Program-made: the position numbers and the translations under genes | Assembly (NCBI GenBank): GCA_037501455.1 | Contig: CM074855.1 | Span: forward strand, 51,281,001 to 51,345,000 | Direction of reading: 5' to 3' | Source: Lantana camara | Lineage: Eukaryota; Streptophyta; Magnoliopsida; Lamiales; Verbenaceae | Length of the DNA: 64,000 nucleotides | The notes under the pieces: model-generated | What the model was told of the DNA's origin: nothing | Database searches by the model: none | The model's input: the letters and a program-made list of their open reading frames with translations, nothing else | Shown here: positions 1 to 11,043 of the stretch, one piece after another | Layout of the letters: every line of letters starts with the position of its first letter | How positions within the stretch are numbered: the stretch's first letter is position 1

Positions 1-1016
1 GTGAGCTATGAATATATGATCGGATTTGTGAAAATGTGAATTTTGTGATTATGGTGCTAATTGAATGAAATTACGTGTTCCGTGTAATCCGTGGACTTAA
101 TTGTAATGTATTTGAATGTTTTGGACTCAATTGGAAATTGAGTTTGGGCTTAATTGCCACTTTTTGAAAGTTTAGGGACCTATTCGTATAATAGGCAACC
201 CTGAACGGTTTTCGCGATATCTTGAGCTCCGGACGTCGAAATCGAGATCCGTAACCGGCGTTGAACTTGTTTCGACGTTACCTATCCTTTGAACTTGACC
301 TTGTATCTTTTTGGTATCATTTAAGCCTTCGACAACGAACCGTTTCATAGCCTCGACCTTATAACTTGATTGAACCTTTTCTTAAACGAACCGGACTTGG
401 ACCAACCCGTACCCTACCCATTTCCCTACTAGATATCAGCAACTTGCTTCCTTTCTCCCCATTTTGATCGATCAAAAATCAGCCAAGGCAAGAGCAAGGA
501 AGATAGCCAAGAAACCCTCCATTTTGACCATCCAAGCTTTGAGCTCAAGTCTAGCTTCCATCCGATCTTTTCCCAAGGTGAGCTAGGATTTGTAACCTCC
601 ATCTCCTCCTCTATATTTTCATCTAAGCAAAGCATGATAGAAGTTGAGGACTTATGTGTTTGAATATATGAGCATGAATTGAGGGGTTGGTTTGATCCTT
701 AGTTTTCATGGTTTAAGTTGAGATTTGGTGCATGTAGGATGATGTGTGGAGCTTACTTATCATTTCTTTTTGCTTGCATTTCATGTTGGGAGTGTATAGC
801 ATGAGTTGCCATTGTTGAAGCTTGAAAACCTCCATGGATGAAAGCTTGGTATTGATGGATCTTTTGCCAACTTTGAGCTTGAATTCATACCTATATGAAT
901 GAGTTTTGTGAATTGCATGAATTATGTGGCTTGAAAGCATGTCTTTAGGTGGTTTAAGAGCTTCTTGGTGGCTGCCCTGTTTTTGCAAGCTTTTCCCTCG
1001 CGTTTTCAAAACGATG

Positions 1017-1233
1017 AGCTGACACGGCCGTGTCAGCTTTATACTGAAAATGAACACGGCCGTGTTGGGCTCTCGACTTTGTTTTTTTTCAGATTTTAAC
1101 CTCGGACACGGCCGTGTCCAAATCCTTTGAAAACTCAACACGGCCGTGTCACGCCCTCGACTTTGAATTTTCTGATTTTTAAACCTCGGACACGGCCGTG
1201 TCCATTTCCCTTTGAAACGCAACACGGCCGTGT
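1017..1233. repeat. six-copy palindrome array in LTR1
   Basis: Six copies of the 12-bp palindrome ACACGGCCGTGT lie at 1022-1033, 1054-1065, 1106-1117, 1138-1149, 1190-1201 and 1222-1233. The first is the centre of a perfect 22-bp palindrome (1017-1038) whose half is AGCTGACACGG. The third and fifth extend to 16 bp with GG/CC. Spacing alternates between about 32 and 52 bp, so two larger units of roughly 84 bp are nested in the array. Confidence 0.9.
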
Positions 1234-1881
1234 CATTTGAATTGGCAGCCTTGGGAAGTCTCTTTTCTTGCTTGATTGCATGCGCGACTCATATTTGTAT
1301 TGCTTGCGTGGCTCGTATTTGTGGGTTATATTGAACGTGACTCCAATTAAGCTTTGTTCATGATTGTTATATAATGCAAGAATGCAAGCATGATAGTTAT
1401 GATCGGTTATATGTTTCAAGACATTAATAGTGCACACGAACATGTCCATTATATTTGTTTTATGCGTTCATATCATAACCATGGCATTGCCGAGCGTCTT
1501 AATTGGTCATTAGAGTCTCACTCACTTGTTTTGCACAGATTTTGATTCGTTTGGAGACGAGGCCGGTCAGTGAGGCTCGTGTGTTCTTCTTTTGCCGTTC
1601 GAGGTGGGTTTTTCTTCTACTTAGCTATATGACCCTATAAATACCTTAATGTGGAAAGTTTTCGACCAAAGTATATATCTATATAGAGTCATTTTCATAG
1701 AGTAAATGTTTGCAACGTAAAGCCTTAATTTCTAAATCCTACCAAATGTTTTGGCGAGAAAAGAAAGAATGAATGTTATGCACGAATGGGGCCCAGCGAC
1801 TTAGTGTGAGTGGCTATCCGGGGAGGCATGGGCCGACGGTGATCCCTCACATTAGTTCCACCAATTAATGGCGTAACCGGA

Positions 1882-2295
1882 CCTCGTTAGGAGTTAGCAA
1901 GGAATGGACGCTGAGCGCCATCTGGGGAGTCATGTAACCCCTTTTGGTCAATGAATGGGTGGTCGGGTCTTGCAAGCCCGTCACCAAACCGGAGGAAGAA
2001 GGTGTAAATGTTAATGAATGTGCACACAAGATTGAAATGCATGAACAGAATGAATGAAAGAATGTTTAAATGTTTTACACAAGGTGTTGGTTGGAGATAA
2101 TGCACGCCCACTCGCCGGGCTAATAAAGACCTAATGTTAATGATTCGTTATAATCCCTTTTGATGATTGTTATTCACCCACTTGGGGAAATTCTTTAAAA
2201 CCTCACTTGGGATTATAGCTTGCATGTGATTGTTTAATTATCGTCATATATACTATTTTTACCCTGTTTTATACCCACCAGTCCCTTTTGGACTG
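1882..2295 (+). other. conserved hairpin module, LTR1
   Basis: Four potential RNA hairpins are present. H1 is at 1882-1902 (loop AGGAGTT, one stem mismatch here), H2 at 1924-1941 (GGGG/CCCC enclosing GTCATGT), H3 at 1958-1985 (loop containing CTTGCAA) and H4 at 2279-2295 (CAGTCC/GGACTG). The same loops recur in the C and solo E LTRs with different but still pairing stems. Function is unknown; a role in the RNA leader is inferred. Confidence 0.6.
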
Positions 2296-2792
2296 AACCC
2301 GTTTGGTTTTCAGTTATTTTGTGCAGGTGTTGAGGGAGCTAAGCGGGAATACGAGTCGTAGGTCTTGCATTCGCTTCTAGCTCTAGTATTTTGGTGTTAC
2401 ACTTGCTTACTCGTACTTTTGGTTTTTGTATATAAATGTTGTTTTGGGCCGTGATGGCATGTATATGTTGATTTTGATTTAGAGCGTACTTGTATTGGGA
2501 TTTAACTTCCGTGAATTTAAATGTTGGTACATAGAGCATAGAGCTCAATATATGGCATAACTATTGGTACATAGAGCATATAGCTCAATCTATGATTTAT
2601 GATTTGTTGCTTCCGCTTTTCTGTTATTCTACTGCTCTGATTGTTGTGGTTATTAGTGTTAAGTGATAGGCTAGTCCCGCCTGGCTTAGAGTGTGTGTGT
2701 CCCCGTTCGCCGTGATTTGGCTCGGGTATGGATTGTCCATTTCATATACGGGCCTGGTCATGGTGCGAGGGATGTGGTACCTCGCGCTCGGG

Positions 2793-3033
2793 ATTTATTT
2801 AACCGTATTCTTGGCCTGTATGTATGTATGTTTGTATGTTTGTATATTTGTAATCTTGGTGCTTCTACTTTTTCTTTTGGTTATGTTGCGATCTCTGATT
2901 TAGAGTCTAGACCGCCTAGCTTAGGTGTGATTTTGTTTGTCACCCGTTCGTCGTAACTTAACGCATGTGCGGTGTCTCTATTTCATTAATGTGACAGGTT
3001 ATGGTGCGGGGGATGTAGTGTTCTGCGCTCCAG
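2793..3033 (+). other. fragment of a divergent LTR 3' end
   Basis: After LTR1 breaks off, this stretch holds a TGTA/TTTG-rich run (2817-2850) and then a segment resembling the last 150 bp of the family C and solo LTRs. It has the order CACCCGTTCG, a TATTTCATTA-like stretch, GTGCGGGGGATGTAGTG and a terminal GGGTGCTAC. I read it as the 3' tail of another related LTR joined to LTR1. Which family it came from is not clear. Confidence 0.5.
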
Positions 3034-3308
3034 GGTGCTACCGAACCGGCCACGTGGCAGTTGCCTGTTGCACTGTGCGTGCCACATGCGCCAAGCACAC
3101 AGCCGCCACATGGCGTGGTCGATGGCTACGGACTCCTTGCGGCCCAACCGTCCACATGGCACTCTTTGATTGGGCGTAAGGCCTTTGCTTGCACGCCAAA
3201 AAATGGAAAATGTCGCAGGTGTCCTCCATTTTGGCCTACAAATAAGTTGATACCTTCATTTGTACAAGAAAACTTCTGCGTTCTTTCTTTTACAGTTCTT
3301 TTATATCC
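3034..3308. other. unassigned 275-bp segment
   Basis: This sequence is GC-rich at first and matches nothing else in the window. It contains repeated CCACATGG/CCACATGC-type words and a TATA-like TACAAATAAG at 3237-3246. It occupies the place where family A should have its primer site and the first half of gag. The right junction falls at CCGAATTGAAGC, where the neighbouring A copies read the same letters, so a 3-bp microhomology join is likely. Confidence 0.5.
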
Positions 3309-6300
3309 GAATTGAAGCAGGGATCGAGATCTGTGGCCGAGTATGTTTCGGATTATGAGAGATTGTCTCGTTATGCACCTAACATAGCAGGTGACGACTT
3401 TCACAAGGCTATGCAGTTTGTTCAGGGACTGCGCCCAAACATCCAGGCAGCTCTTGAGGCGGTTAACACGAGCACTTGGGCGAAGGCTACTTCGAAAGCC
3501 TTAAAGGTTGAGGATTCTGTAAATGCTAAGAGACCAGCTTATCGCCAGGGACAAGGGTCAGGATTCGGCTCGGGATTTAACAAAGGGAAGAGGCTGATGA
3601 ATTTACTAGCTCTACCCCCAAAAGGACCTTTCAAGAAGCCTAGAGCAGGAGATCAAATTGCACCCATTCCACGACTACCTCAGGCTCCACCGGCTCCTAA
3701 GGGATCTCGCAATGATCAACCTCCGTGTACTTATTGTGGATGGCCAACCCATTCTTACAACAATTGTCGAAAGAGATTGAGGTTGTGTTTGTTATGTGGA
3801 AAAGGGGATCATATGGCTTTTTCATGCCCGGACAAGACACCAGGGTATCAAGCTGGAGCTTCGAGACCGATGGTTCAGGCACGAGCTTATGCCCTTGAGG
3901 GTGAGGAGCAGAAAGTTGAAGCTGATCCAAATGTTGTGGTGTAAGGTACCGTTTGCATTCATAACACGAGCATTCACGCATTATTCGATCCGGGTGCCAC
4001 TCATTCTTTTATATCTTCTGATTTATGTGCCCCTCTGTGCTTATCTGTTACTTGTTCAAATTCTTGTTATTTTGTGAGTTCGCCTCTTGGAGGTAGGTTG
4101 CAGACGGATCGGGTTGTTAGGGGTTATTCGGTGTTGATAGAAGGGAAAGATTATCCGGCAGATTTCATCGTGATGTGTATGAAGAAGTATGGTGTAATTT
4201 TCGAGATGGATTGGTTGTATCGGCACCGGGCCGAAGTGGATTGTTTTAAGAAGAAGATTAAATTGGGTGATGAGTTGATTGGAGAAGTAGGGTCGAAGAA
4301 TATACCTCTATTATCGTTTATGGAAGCTCGTAAATTGGTGAAGGATGGAGCCACAGGATTTATAGCATATCTCCTCAATAAACCAAAGGATCAATCAAGT
4401 TTTGAGGAGCCGATTGTGGTAAAGGAATATCCAGATGTATTTCCAGAGAATTTGGGTTCTCTACCACCGGATCGGGAGATTGAATTTGTTGTTGATTTAT
4501 ATCCGGGATCAGAACCTTATTCCAAGACTCCTTATAGAATGGCTCCGGCAGAGTAGAAAGAGTTGAAAGTTCAGCTCGAGGAATTACTCAAGATTGGTTA
4601 TATTCGACCGAGTTCATCTCCGTGGGGTACTCCGGTTCTCTTTGTCAAGAAGAAAGATGGGTCGTTGAGAATGTGTATAGACTACCGGGAGCTTAATCGG
4701 ATGACTATCAAGAATAAGTACCCGTTGCCCCACATCGAGGATTTATTTGATATTCTGCAAGGTTCAGGGGTTTATTCGAAATTGGATTTAAGGCAAGGCT
4801 ACTACCAGTTGAAAATCCGGGAAGAGGATATACCAAAGACAAGATTCAACACCCGGTATGGGCATTACGAGTTCGTAGTGATGCCGTTTGGATTGACAAA
4901 TGCCCCTGCAGCATTTATGGATATGATGCATCGGATTTTTCGGCCTTATTTGGATAAATTCGTTGTAATCTTCATTGATGACATTCTCGTGTATTCAAAG
5001 ACTCCGGAAGATCATGCTAGGCATCTCAAATTGGTATTGGAGACGTTAAGAGAGCACCGGTTATACGCAAAGTTTAGTAAATGTGGGTTTTGGATCGACC
5101 GGGTTGCTTTTCTAGGCCATATTATTTCAAGTAAGGGTTTAGAAGTTGATCCTTCAAAGATCGAGACAGTTACTCAATGGCAGAGTCCGAAGAATGCTTC
5201 TGAGGTAAGAAGTTTCTTGGGATTGGCAGGTTATTATCGCAGGTTTCTGAAGGATTTTTCAAAGATAGCCGGTCCTTTAACTCGATTAACTAAGAAGGAA
5301 GCTAAATTTGAGTGGGACGAGGCATGTGAAGCGAGTTTCCAACTCTTGAAGGAAAAATTAACCACTGCACCAGTATTAGCACTTCCCGAGGGCACTGAAG
5401 GATACATGGTTTATACGGACGCCTCGAAAGAAGGGCTAGGATGTGTTTTAATGTAGAAGGGTAAGGTGATAGCTTATGCCTCGAGGAAGTTGAAGGATCA
5501 TGAACAGAATTATCCCACTCACGATCTCGAACTTGCAGCAGTGATCTTCGCTTTGGGAAAGTGGAGACACTACCTTTACGGAGTTTCTTTTGAGATCTTT
5601 ACCGACCACAAGAGTCTTCAGTATTTGTTTTCTCAGAAGGAATTAAACAAGAGACAGAGGCGTTGGATGGAGATGTTAGCGGATTATGAGTGTACGATTC
5701 GTTACCATCCCGGAAAAGCTAATGTGGTCGCGGATGCACTCAGCAGGAAGGCTAGTGTGTCTAACATGGAAGTGGAAGTTTGAAAAAATTATGAGTCTTT
5801 CAAGCTGAGAGCTAGTATTCAGAATATTACGGTTCAACCGGACCTACGGCAGAGATTGTTTGAAGCGCAAAGAGTGGATTCCGAGGTGCAGAAGTTAGTG
5901 CAGAAAGCTAGAAATGATTCAGAGAGTCCGTTCGGATTTGATGACACCGGGCTTCTAAGGTTCAAGAACAGAGTTGTGGTTCCGAAAAAATGGAAACGGT
6001 TGATATTGGAAGAAGCTCATCGATCAGGGTATTCCATACATCCCGGGGGAAATAAAATGTATAAGGATTTAAAGAAATTTTATTGGTGGAATGGACTTAA
6101 GAGGGATGTGATCAATTTCGTGAGACATTGTTTGACTTGCCAAGTTGTGAAAGCAGAACATCAGAAACCATCGGGGTCACTTCAACCATTACCTATCCCA
6201 GAATGGAAATGGCAGCAAGTGGCGATGGATTTCGTTACGGGTCTTCCACGAGTGAAAGTTGGTTTGGATGGAATTTGGGTAATAGTGGATCGATTAACGA

Positions 6301-7310
6301 AATCGGAGCATTTTCTCGCTATTAGGATGTCCGATAAGGTGAATAAATTGGCTAAGAAATATGTTGATGAAATTGTTCGACTTCATGGGGTACCGGTCAG
6401 CATTGTATCAGATCGGGATCCGAGGTTTACGTCTAGGTTTTGGCATGAATTGCAAAGGAATTTGGGGACAAGGCTTCAATTCAGCACAACTTTCCATCCT
6501 CAGACAGACAGGCAATCCGAGAGATTAATCAAATATTTGGAGGATATGTTGAGAGCATGTGCATTGGATTTTTCGAGTTCGTGGAACGAGCAATTACCTT
6601 TGATTGAGTTCGCCTATAATAACAGTTTTCAAGCATCGATAGAAATGGCTCCATATGAAGCTCTCTACGGACGAAAATGCAGATCACCGTTGTTCTTTGA
6701 TTTAGAAGAATGGAATTGGACGAAGCAAGAAGGTGTGAAACGAGAGGAAAATAAGGAAAACCCCTCTAAGGCCGTGCAACAGGCAATTGATAAGGTCCAA
6801 ATAATCAGACAACGGATGAAAACAGTCCAGGATCGACAGAAAAGCTATGCAGATAGAAGAAGGAAGGATCTTGAGTTTGCAGTTGGGGATAGAGTGTTTT
6901 TGAAAGCTTCGCCTCGAAAAGGATTCACTCGAATTGGAAAGGGAGGAAAGCTAAATCCCCGATATTTGAGACCTTATGAGATTTTGGAAAGAATTGGAGA
7001 TACAGCCTACCGTTTGGACCTACCCCCGAGTTTGACAGGAATTCATAACGTATTTCATGTTTCTCGGCTTCGGAAATATTATCCGGATGAATCTGAAATC
7101 TTAACCGTTGAAGAAGTGGAACTTGAGCCTAACCTTACCTTCGTTTAGAAACCGGTTAGAATCTTGGATCGAAAATTTCAAGAATTAAGAAACCGGCAAA
7201 TCCCACTAGTTAAAGTCTTATGGAGAAGTGATAAATCAGAAGAGGCTACGTGGGAGACTAAGGAGAAGATGAAAAGATTTCATCCCGAATTATTTCCAGC
7301 CGATAAATGA
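3309..7310 (+). pseudogene. A1 gag-pol (chromodomain Ty3/gypsy), 5'-truncated, five stops
   Basis: One continuous frame encodes, in order: the second half of Gag; two CCHC knuckles (about 3726-3767 and 3785-3827); protease with DPGATHS (about 3984); reverse transcriptase with FIDD (about 4971); RNase H starting YTDAS (about 5410); integrase with an HHCC zinc finger (about 6018-6146) and DDE core; and a C-terminal chromodomain-like segment (about 7210-7296). The first half of Gag is missing. In-frame stops lie at 3942 (TAA), 4554 (TAG), 5454 (TAG), 5781 (TGA) and 7146 (TAG); no frameshift is seen. The integrase codon at 6510 reads Arg where the other copies have Gly. It is followed by the polypurine tract and LTR2. 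Domain order (integrase after RNase H) and the chromodomain place it with chromoviruses, probably Tekay/Del-like given the LTR length. Confidence 0.93.
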
Positions 7311-7330
7311 ATCCGAGGACGGATTCTTTT

Positions 7331-7342
7331 AAGGGGGAGAGG
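7331..7342 (+). other. polypurine tract of A1
   Basis: The purine run AAGGGGGAGAGG lies just after the pol stop and one base before the TGTGACGCC start of LTR2. It is the expected site for plus-strand priming. Confidence 0.85.
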
Positions 7343-8500
7343 TTGTGACGCCCCGAGTTTTCACACGTGCAGGTAAGTGTTACGTGCGTATTTATATTTA
7401 ATTATATGATTTTATATTTTGATTTGTTAATTGAATTTGTTTATAATTTGATTTATTTGTTTAAAATTGCTTATGATTGTCTATATGAGCTGTGAATATG
7501 TGATCGGATTTGTGAAAATGTGAATTCTGTGAATGTGGTGTTAATTGAATGAGATTACGTGTTCCATGTAATTCGTGGGCTTGATTGTTAGATATTTGAA
7601 TGTTTTGGACTCAATTGGAAATTGAGTTTGGGCTTAATTGCCACTATTTGAAAGTTGAGGGACCTATTTGTATAATAGGCAACCCTGAACGGTTTTCGCG
7701 ATATCTTGAGCTCCGGACCTCAAAATCGAGATCCGTAACCGGCGTTGAACTTGGCGTTGTATCTTTTCGGTATCATTTAAACCTTTGACAGCGAACCGTT
7801 TCACAACCCGATTTTATAACTGGTTTGAACCTTTTCTTAAACGAACCGAACTTGGACCAACCCGTACCCTACCCATTTCCTTGTTAGATATCGGCATTTT
7901 CTACCCTTTTCTTCCCATTTTGATCGATCAAATCAGCCAAGGCAAGAGCAAGGAAGAGAAGCCAAGAAACCCTTATTTTGATCAAACCTACTTTGAGCTC
8001 AAGATCATCCAATCCTTCATCTTCTTCCAAGGTAGGATATGTATTGTTTTCTCCTTGTTCTCCTCTCCATTTTCTCCCGATTGTATCTTGATTTAAGTTG
8101 GAGAATCATGTGGCATGAAGAAAAAGCTTGAAAATGAATAAATGATATGAATTCTTGGTTCCATGTTTTTCCTTGGTTTAAAGTGAGGTTTGATGCATCA
8201 AAGATGATGATTGAAACTTCCTTATCATTTCCTTTTGCTTAGATTTTATGTTGGGAGTGTATAGCATGACTTGCCATTTTTGAACCTTGAAGCTTCCGTG
8301 GATGAAAGCTTGATATTGATTGATCTTTTGCCAACTTTGAACTTGAATTGATATCTATATGAATGAATTGCATGATTTGCATGAGTTTTGTGGCTTGAAG
8401 GCATGTCTAAGTGTGGGTTGGGAGCTTCTTGGTGGCTGCCTTGTTTTGCAAAGCTTGTCCCTCGCGTAACAGAGCTGATGCTCTGTTATTTCTTTCAAAA

Positions 8501-8722
8501 CGATGAGCTGACACGGCCGTGTCAGCTTTGAGCTGAAAATGGACACGGCCGTGTTGGGCTCTCGGCTTTGTTTTTTTTCTGATTTTAATCTCGGACACGG
8601 CCGTGTCCAAATCCTTTGAAAACTCAACACGGCCGTGTCAAGCCCTCGACTTTGAATTTTCTGATTTTTAAACCTCGGACACGGTCGTGGCCATTTCCCT
8701 TTGAAACTTAACACGGTCGTGT
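8501..8722. repeat. six-copy palindrome array in LTR2
   Basis: Copies of ACACGGCCGTGT lie at 8511, 8543, 8595, 8627, 8679 and 8711 (start positions). The fifth reads ACACGGTCGTGG and the sixth ACACGGTCGTGT; both carry a C-to-T change in the core. The 32/52-bp alternation is the same as in LTR1. Confidence 0.9.
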
Positions 8723-9351
8723 CATTTGAATTGGCAGCCTTGAGAAGTCTCTTTTCTTGCTTGAATTGCTTGCGTGGCTCGTATTTGTGGATGATATTGA
8801 ACGTGACTTCATTTAAGCTATGTTATGATTGTTATATATTGCAAGAATGCAAGCATGATAGTTATGAACGGTTGTATGCCTTCTGACATTAATAGTGCAC
8901 ATGAACATGTCATTACTTTTTTTTATGAGTGCATATCATAACCATTGCACTGTCGAGCGTCTTATTTGGTCATATTGAGTCTCACCTCACCTGTCTTGCA
9001 CAGATTTTGATTCCTTTGGAGACGAGGCCGGTCAGTGAGTCTCGTGTGTTCTTCTTTTGCCGTTCGAGGTGGATTTTTATTCTACTTAGCTATATGACCC
9101 TATAAATACCTTTAACGTGAAAAGTTTTCGACCAAAGTGTATATATCTATATATAGAGTCATTTTCAAAGAGTAAATGTTTGCAACGTAAAGCCTTAATT
9201 TCTAAATCCTACCAAATGTTTTGGCGAGAAAAGAAAGAATGAATGTTATGCACGAATGGGGCCCAGGGACTTAGTGTGAGTGGCTATCCGGGGAGGCATG
9301 GGCCGACGGTGATCCCCCACATTAGTTCCATCAATTAACGGCGTAACCGGA

Positions 9352-9763
9352 CCTCGTTAGGAGTTAGCGAGGAATGGACGCTGAGCGCCATCTGGGGAGT
9401 CATGTAACCCCTTTTGGTCAATAAATGGGTGGTCGGGTCTTGCAAGCCCGTCACCAAACCGGAGGAAGAAGGTGTAAATGTTAATGATTGTACACAAAAG
9501 AATGAATGCATGAACGGAATGAATGAAAGAATGTTTAAATGTTTTACACAAGGTGTTGGTTGGAGATAATGCACGCCCACTCGTCGGGCCAATAATGACC
9601 TAATGTTAATGATTCGTTATAATCCCTTTTGATGATTTTATTTCACCCACTTGGGAAATTCTTTAAAACCTCACTTGGGATTATAGCTTGCATGTGATTG
9701 TTTAATTACCGTCATATATTCTATTTATACCCTGTTTTATACCCACCAGCCCCCTTTGGACTG
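9352..9763 (+). other. conserved hairpin module, LTR2
   Basis: H1 is at 9352-9372 (seven pairs CCTCGTT/AGCGAGG, loop AGGAGTT), H2 at 9394-9411 (GGGG/CCCC around GTCATGT), H3 at 9428-9455 (loop with CTTGCAA) and H4 at 9747-9763 (CAGCCC/GGACTG, one pair lost). A fifth candidate hairpin near the LTR end is at 10196-10219 with a loop ending CCATTT. Confidence 0.6.
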
Positions 9764-10277
9764 AACCCGTTTGGTTTTCAGCTGTTTTGTGCAGGTGTCA
9801 AGGGAGCTAGGCGGGAATACGAGTCGTAGGTCTTGCATTCGTTTCTAGCTCTCATGTTTTCATATTACACTTGCATACTCGTACTTTTGGTAATTGTATA
9901 TGAATGTTGTTTTGGGCCGTGATGGCAAGAGAATGTTGTCTTTTGATTTGGAGCATAATGGTATTGGGTTTTTAACTCCCATGAATTTAATTGTTGGTAC
10001 CTAGAGCATAGAGCTCAATATATGGAATAATTGTTGGTACCTAGAGCATATAGCTCAATCTATGATATATGACTTATTGCTTCCGCTCTTCTGTACTCTG
10101 CTACTTTGGTTGTTGTGGTTTTGGGGTTTAAGTGATAGGCTAGTCCCACCTGGCTTAGCGGTGTGTGTGTCCCCGTTCGCCATGACTTGGCTCGGGTATG
10201 GATCGTCCATTTCATATACGGGCCGGGTCATGGTGCGGGGGATGTGGTACCTTGCGCTCGGGTGCTACATCCTTAAG

Positions 10278-10289
10278 TGGTATCAGAGC
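10278..10289 (+). other. primer-binding site of A2
   Basis: TGGTATCAGAGC is complementary to the 3' end of plant initiator methionine tRNA. It starts 9 bases after the LTR2 end. Confidence 0.93.
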
Positions 10290-10481
10290 TTAGGGTTGCA
10301 AAACCCGGGCTTTCGTGTCGTGTGAGTTTGTCTAGGTCGTTCGGCTTAGGAACTACTTGACCACGTGTTGCATATACATCTCTTTTGTGCTTGATTGATT
10401 TAAATTTTGGATTGTGGTTGAATTAATTGCATTATCATGCATGAGCTAAGCCTAGCATGCATTTTAGTGTTTATAGACAGG

Positions 10482-11043
10482 ATGCCTCCACATAGACACC
10501 GTGATCGATCTCCAGGACGACATCATCATCGAGGTCGTACTCCTACACCTCCACATCCACAGCCACCGCCAGCAGAGGCCTTTGTTAATTCAGTTATCAA
10601 CATTATAGACCAGAGGCTTCGAGATTATGTACCACCGGCACCTCTGGCACCACCTGTACCTGCTGTACCGCAAGAGACACCGATTTCGGTTATACTTAGG
10701 GAGTTTCAGAACCAAAGACCTCCCAAGTTCTTTAAGGGAAATGATGCACAGGCGGAAATGTGGTTGAAAGAAGTCGAGAGGATATGGGAGCTCATTCCAT
10801 GTGAGTCCCGAGAGAAGGCTCGATGCACTCTTACTTTGATACAAGGGGAAGCCTACTCTTGGTGGGAAAGCACACGGATCGTATTGGAAGCAGCTGGAGA
10901 AGAGATTAACTGGGAAGTCTTTTCGAGAGAATTCAAGAATAAGTTCATCCCTCCCTCCTCCCATACTCGAAGATTGAGGGAATTCACCGAATTGAAGCAG
11001 GGATCGAGATCTGTGGCCGAGTATATTTCGGATTATGAGAGAT
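10482..11043 (+). pseudogene. A2 gag, N-terminal half, cut by element B
   Basis: The start codon at 10482 opens a basic His/Arg-rich segment, followed by a Pro-rich linker and the retrotransposon Gag core with the typical AYSWWES motif (about 10849-10869). An in-frame upstream ATG at 10437 is possible but less likely. The frame runs without lesion to the B insertion at 11043 and meets a stop (11046-11048) inside B. The same coding frame resumes at 35968. This half is missing from A1 and present with one stop in A3. Gag would form the virus-like particle. Confidence 0.9.

Larger units (their letters stand above)
1..2792 (+). mobile_element. LTR1 of family A (Ty3/gypsy), 5' end outside window
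   Basis: This stretch aligns throughout with LTR2 (7344-10269) and LTR3 (49977-52901). The window opens about 145 bp into the LTR, because base 1 matches LTR2 near 7489. The copy is visibly more diverged than LTR2 and LTR3 are from each other. It carries the six-palindrome array (1017-1233), the conserved hairpin module (1882-2295), a two-copy repeat of about 40 bp around TAGAGCATAGAGCTCAAT (2525-2595), and the terminal module from about 2660. Similarity stops at 2792, seven bases short of the expected terminal TGCTACA, where unrelated sequence follows. Short open frames inside it are not coding. Confidence 0.9.
7344..10269 (+). mobile_element. LTR2 of family A: 3' LTR of A1 and 5' LTR of A2
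   Basis: This is a complete 2926-bp LTR running from TGTGACGCC to GGGTGCTACA. A polypurine tract precedes it and a primer-binding site follows it, so it is shared by two internal regions. Compared with LTR1 and LTR3 it lacks 28 bp near 7753, between two copies of TTGAACTTG. It contains the palindrome array (8511-8722), a CCCTATAAATACC block (9098-9110), the hairpin module (9352-9763), a two-copy repeat of about 40 bp (9994-10066) and the conserved end module (10141-10269). Confidence 0.95.

Noticed and set aside
1017..1233. Regularly spaced palindromes resembling a CRISPR array
   Set aside because: The sequence is a plant retrotransposon LTR; spacers recur between LTR copies, spacing alternates, and no cas genes exist.
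3034..3308. Possible host promoter or exon in the unassigned segment
   Set aside because: There is a TATA-like word but no coding frame or splice pattern; a retroelement or repair-patch origin is equally likely.
8355..8714. 119-codon open frame on the - strand in LTR2, with similar frames in LTR1 and LTR3
   Set aside because: Its TRPCPR-like repeats are simply the translation of the palindrome array; no domain, and the frame is not kept between LTR copies.
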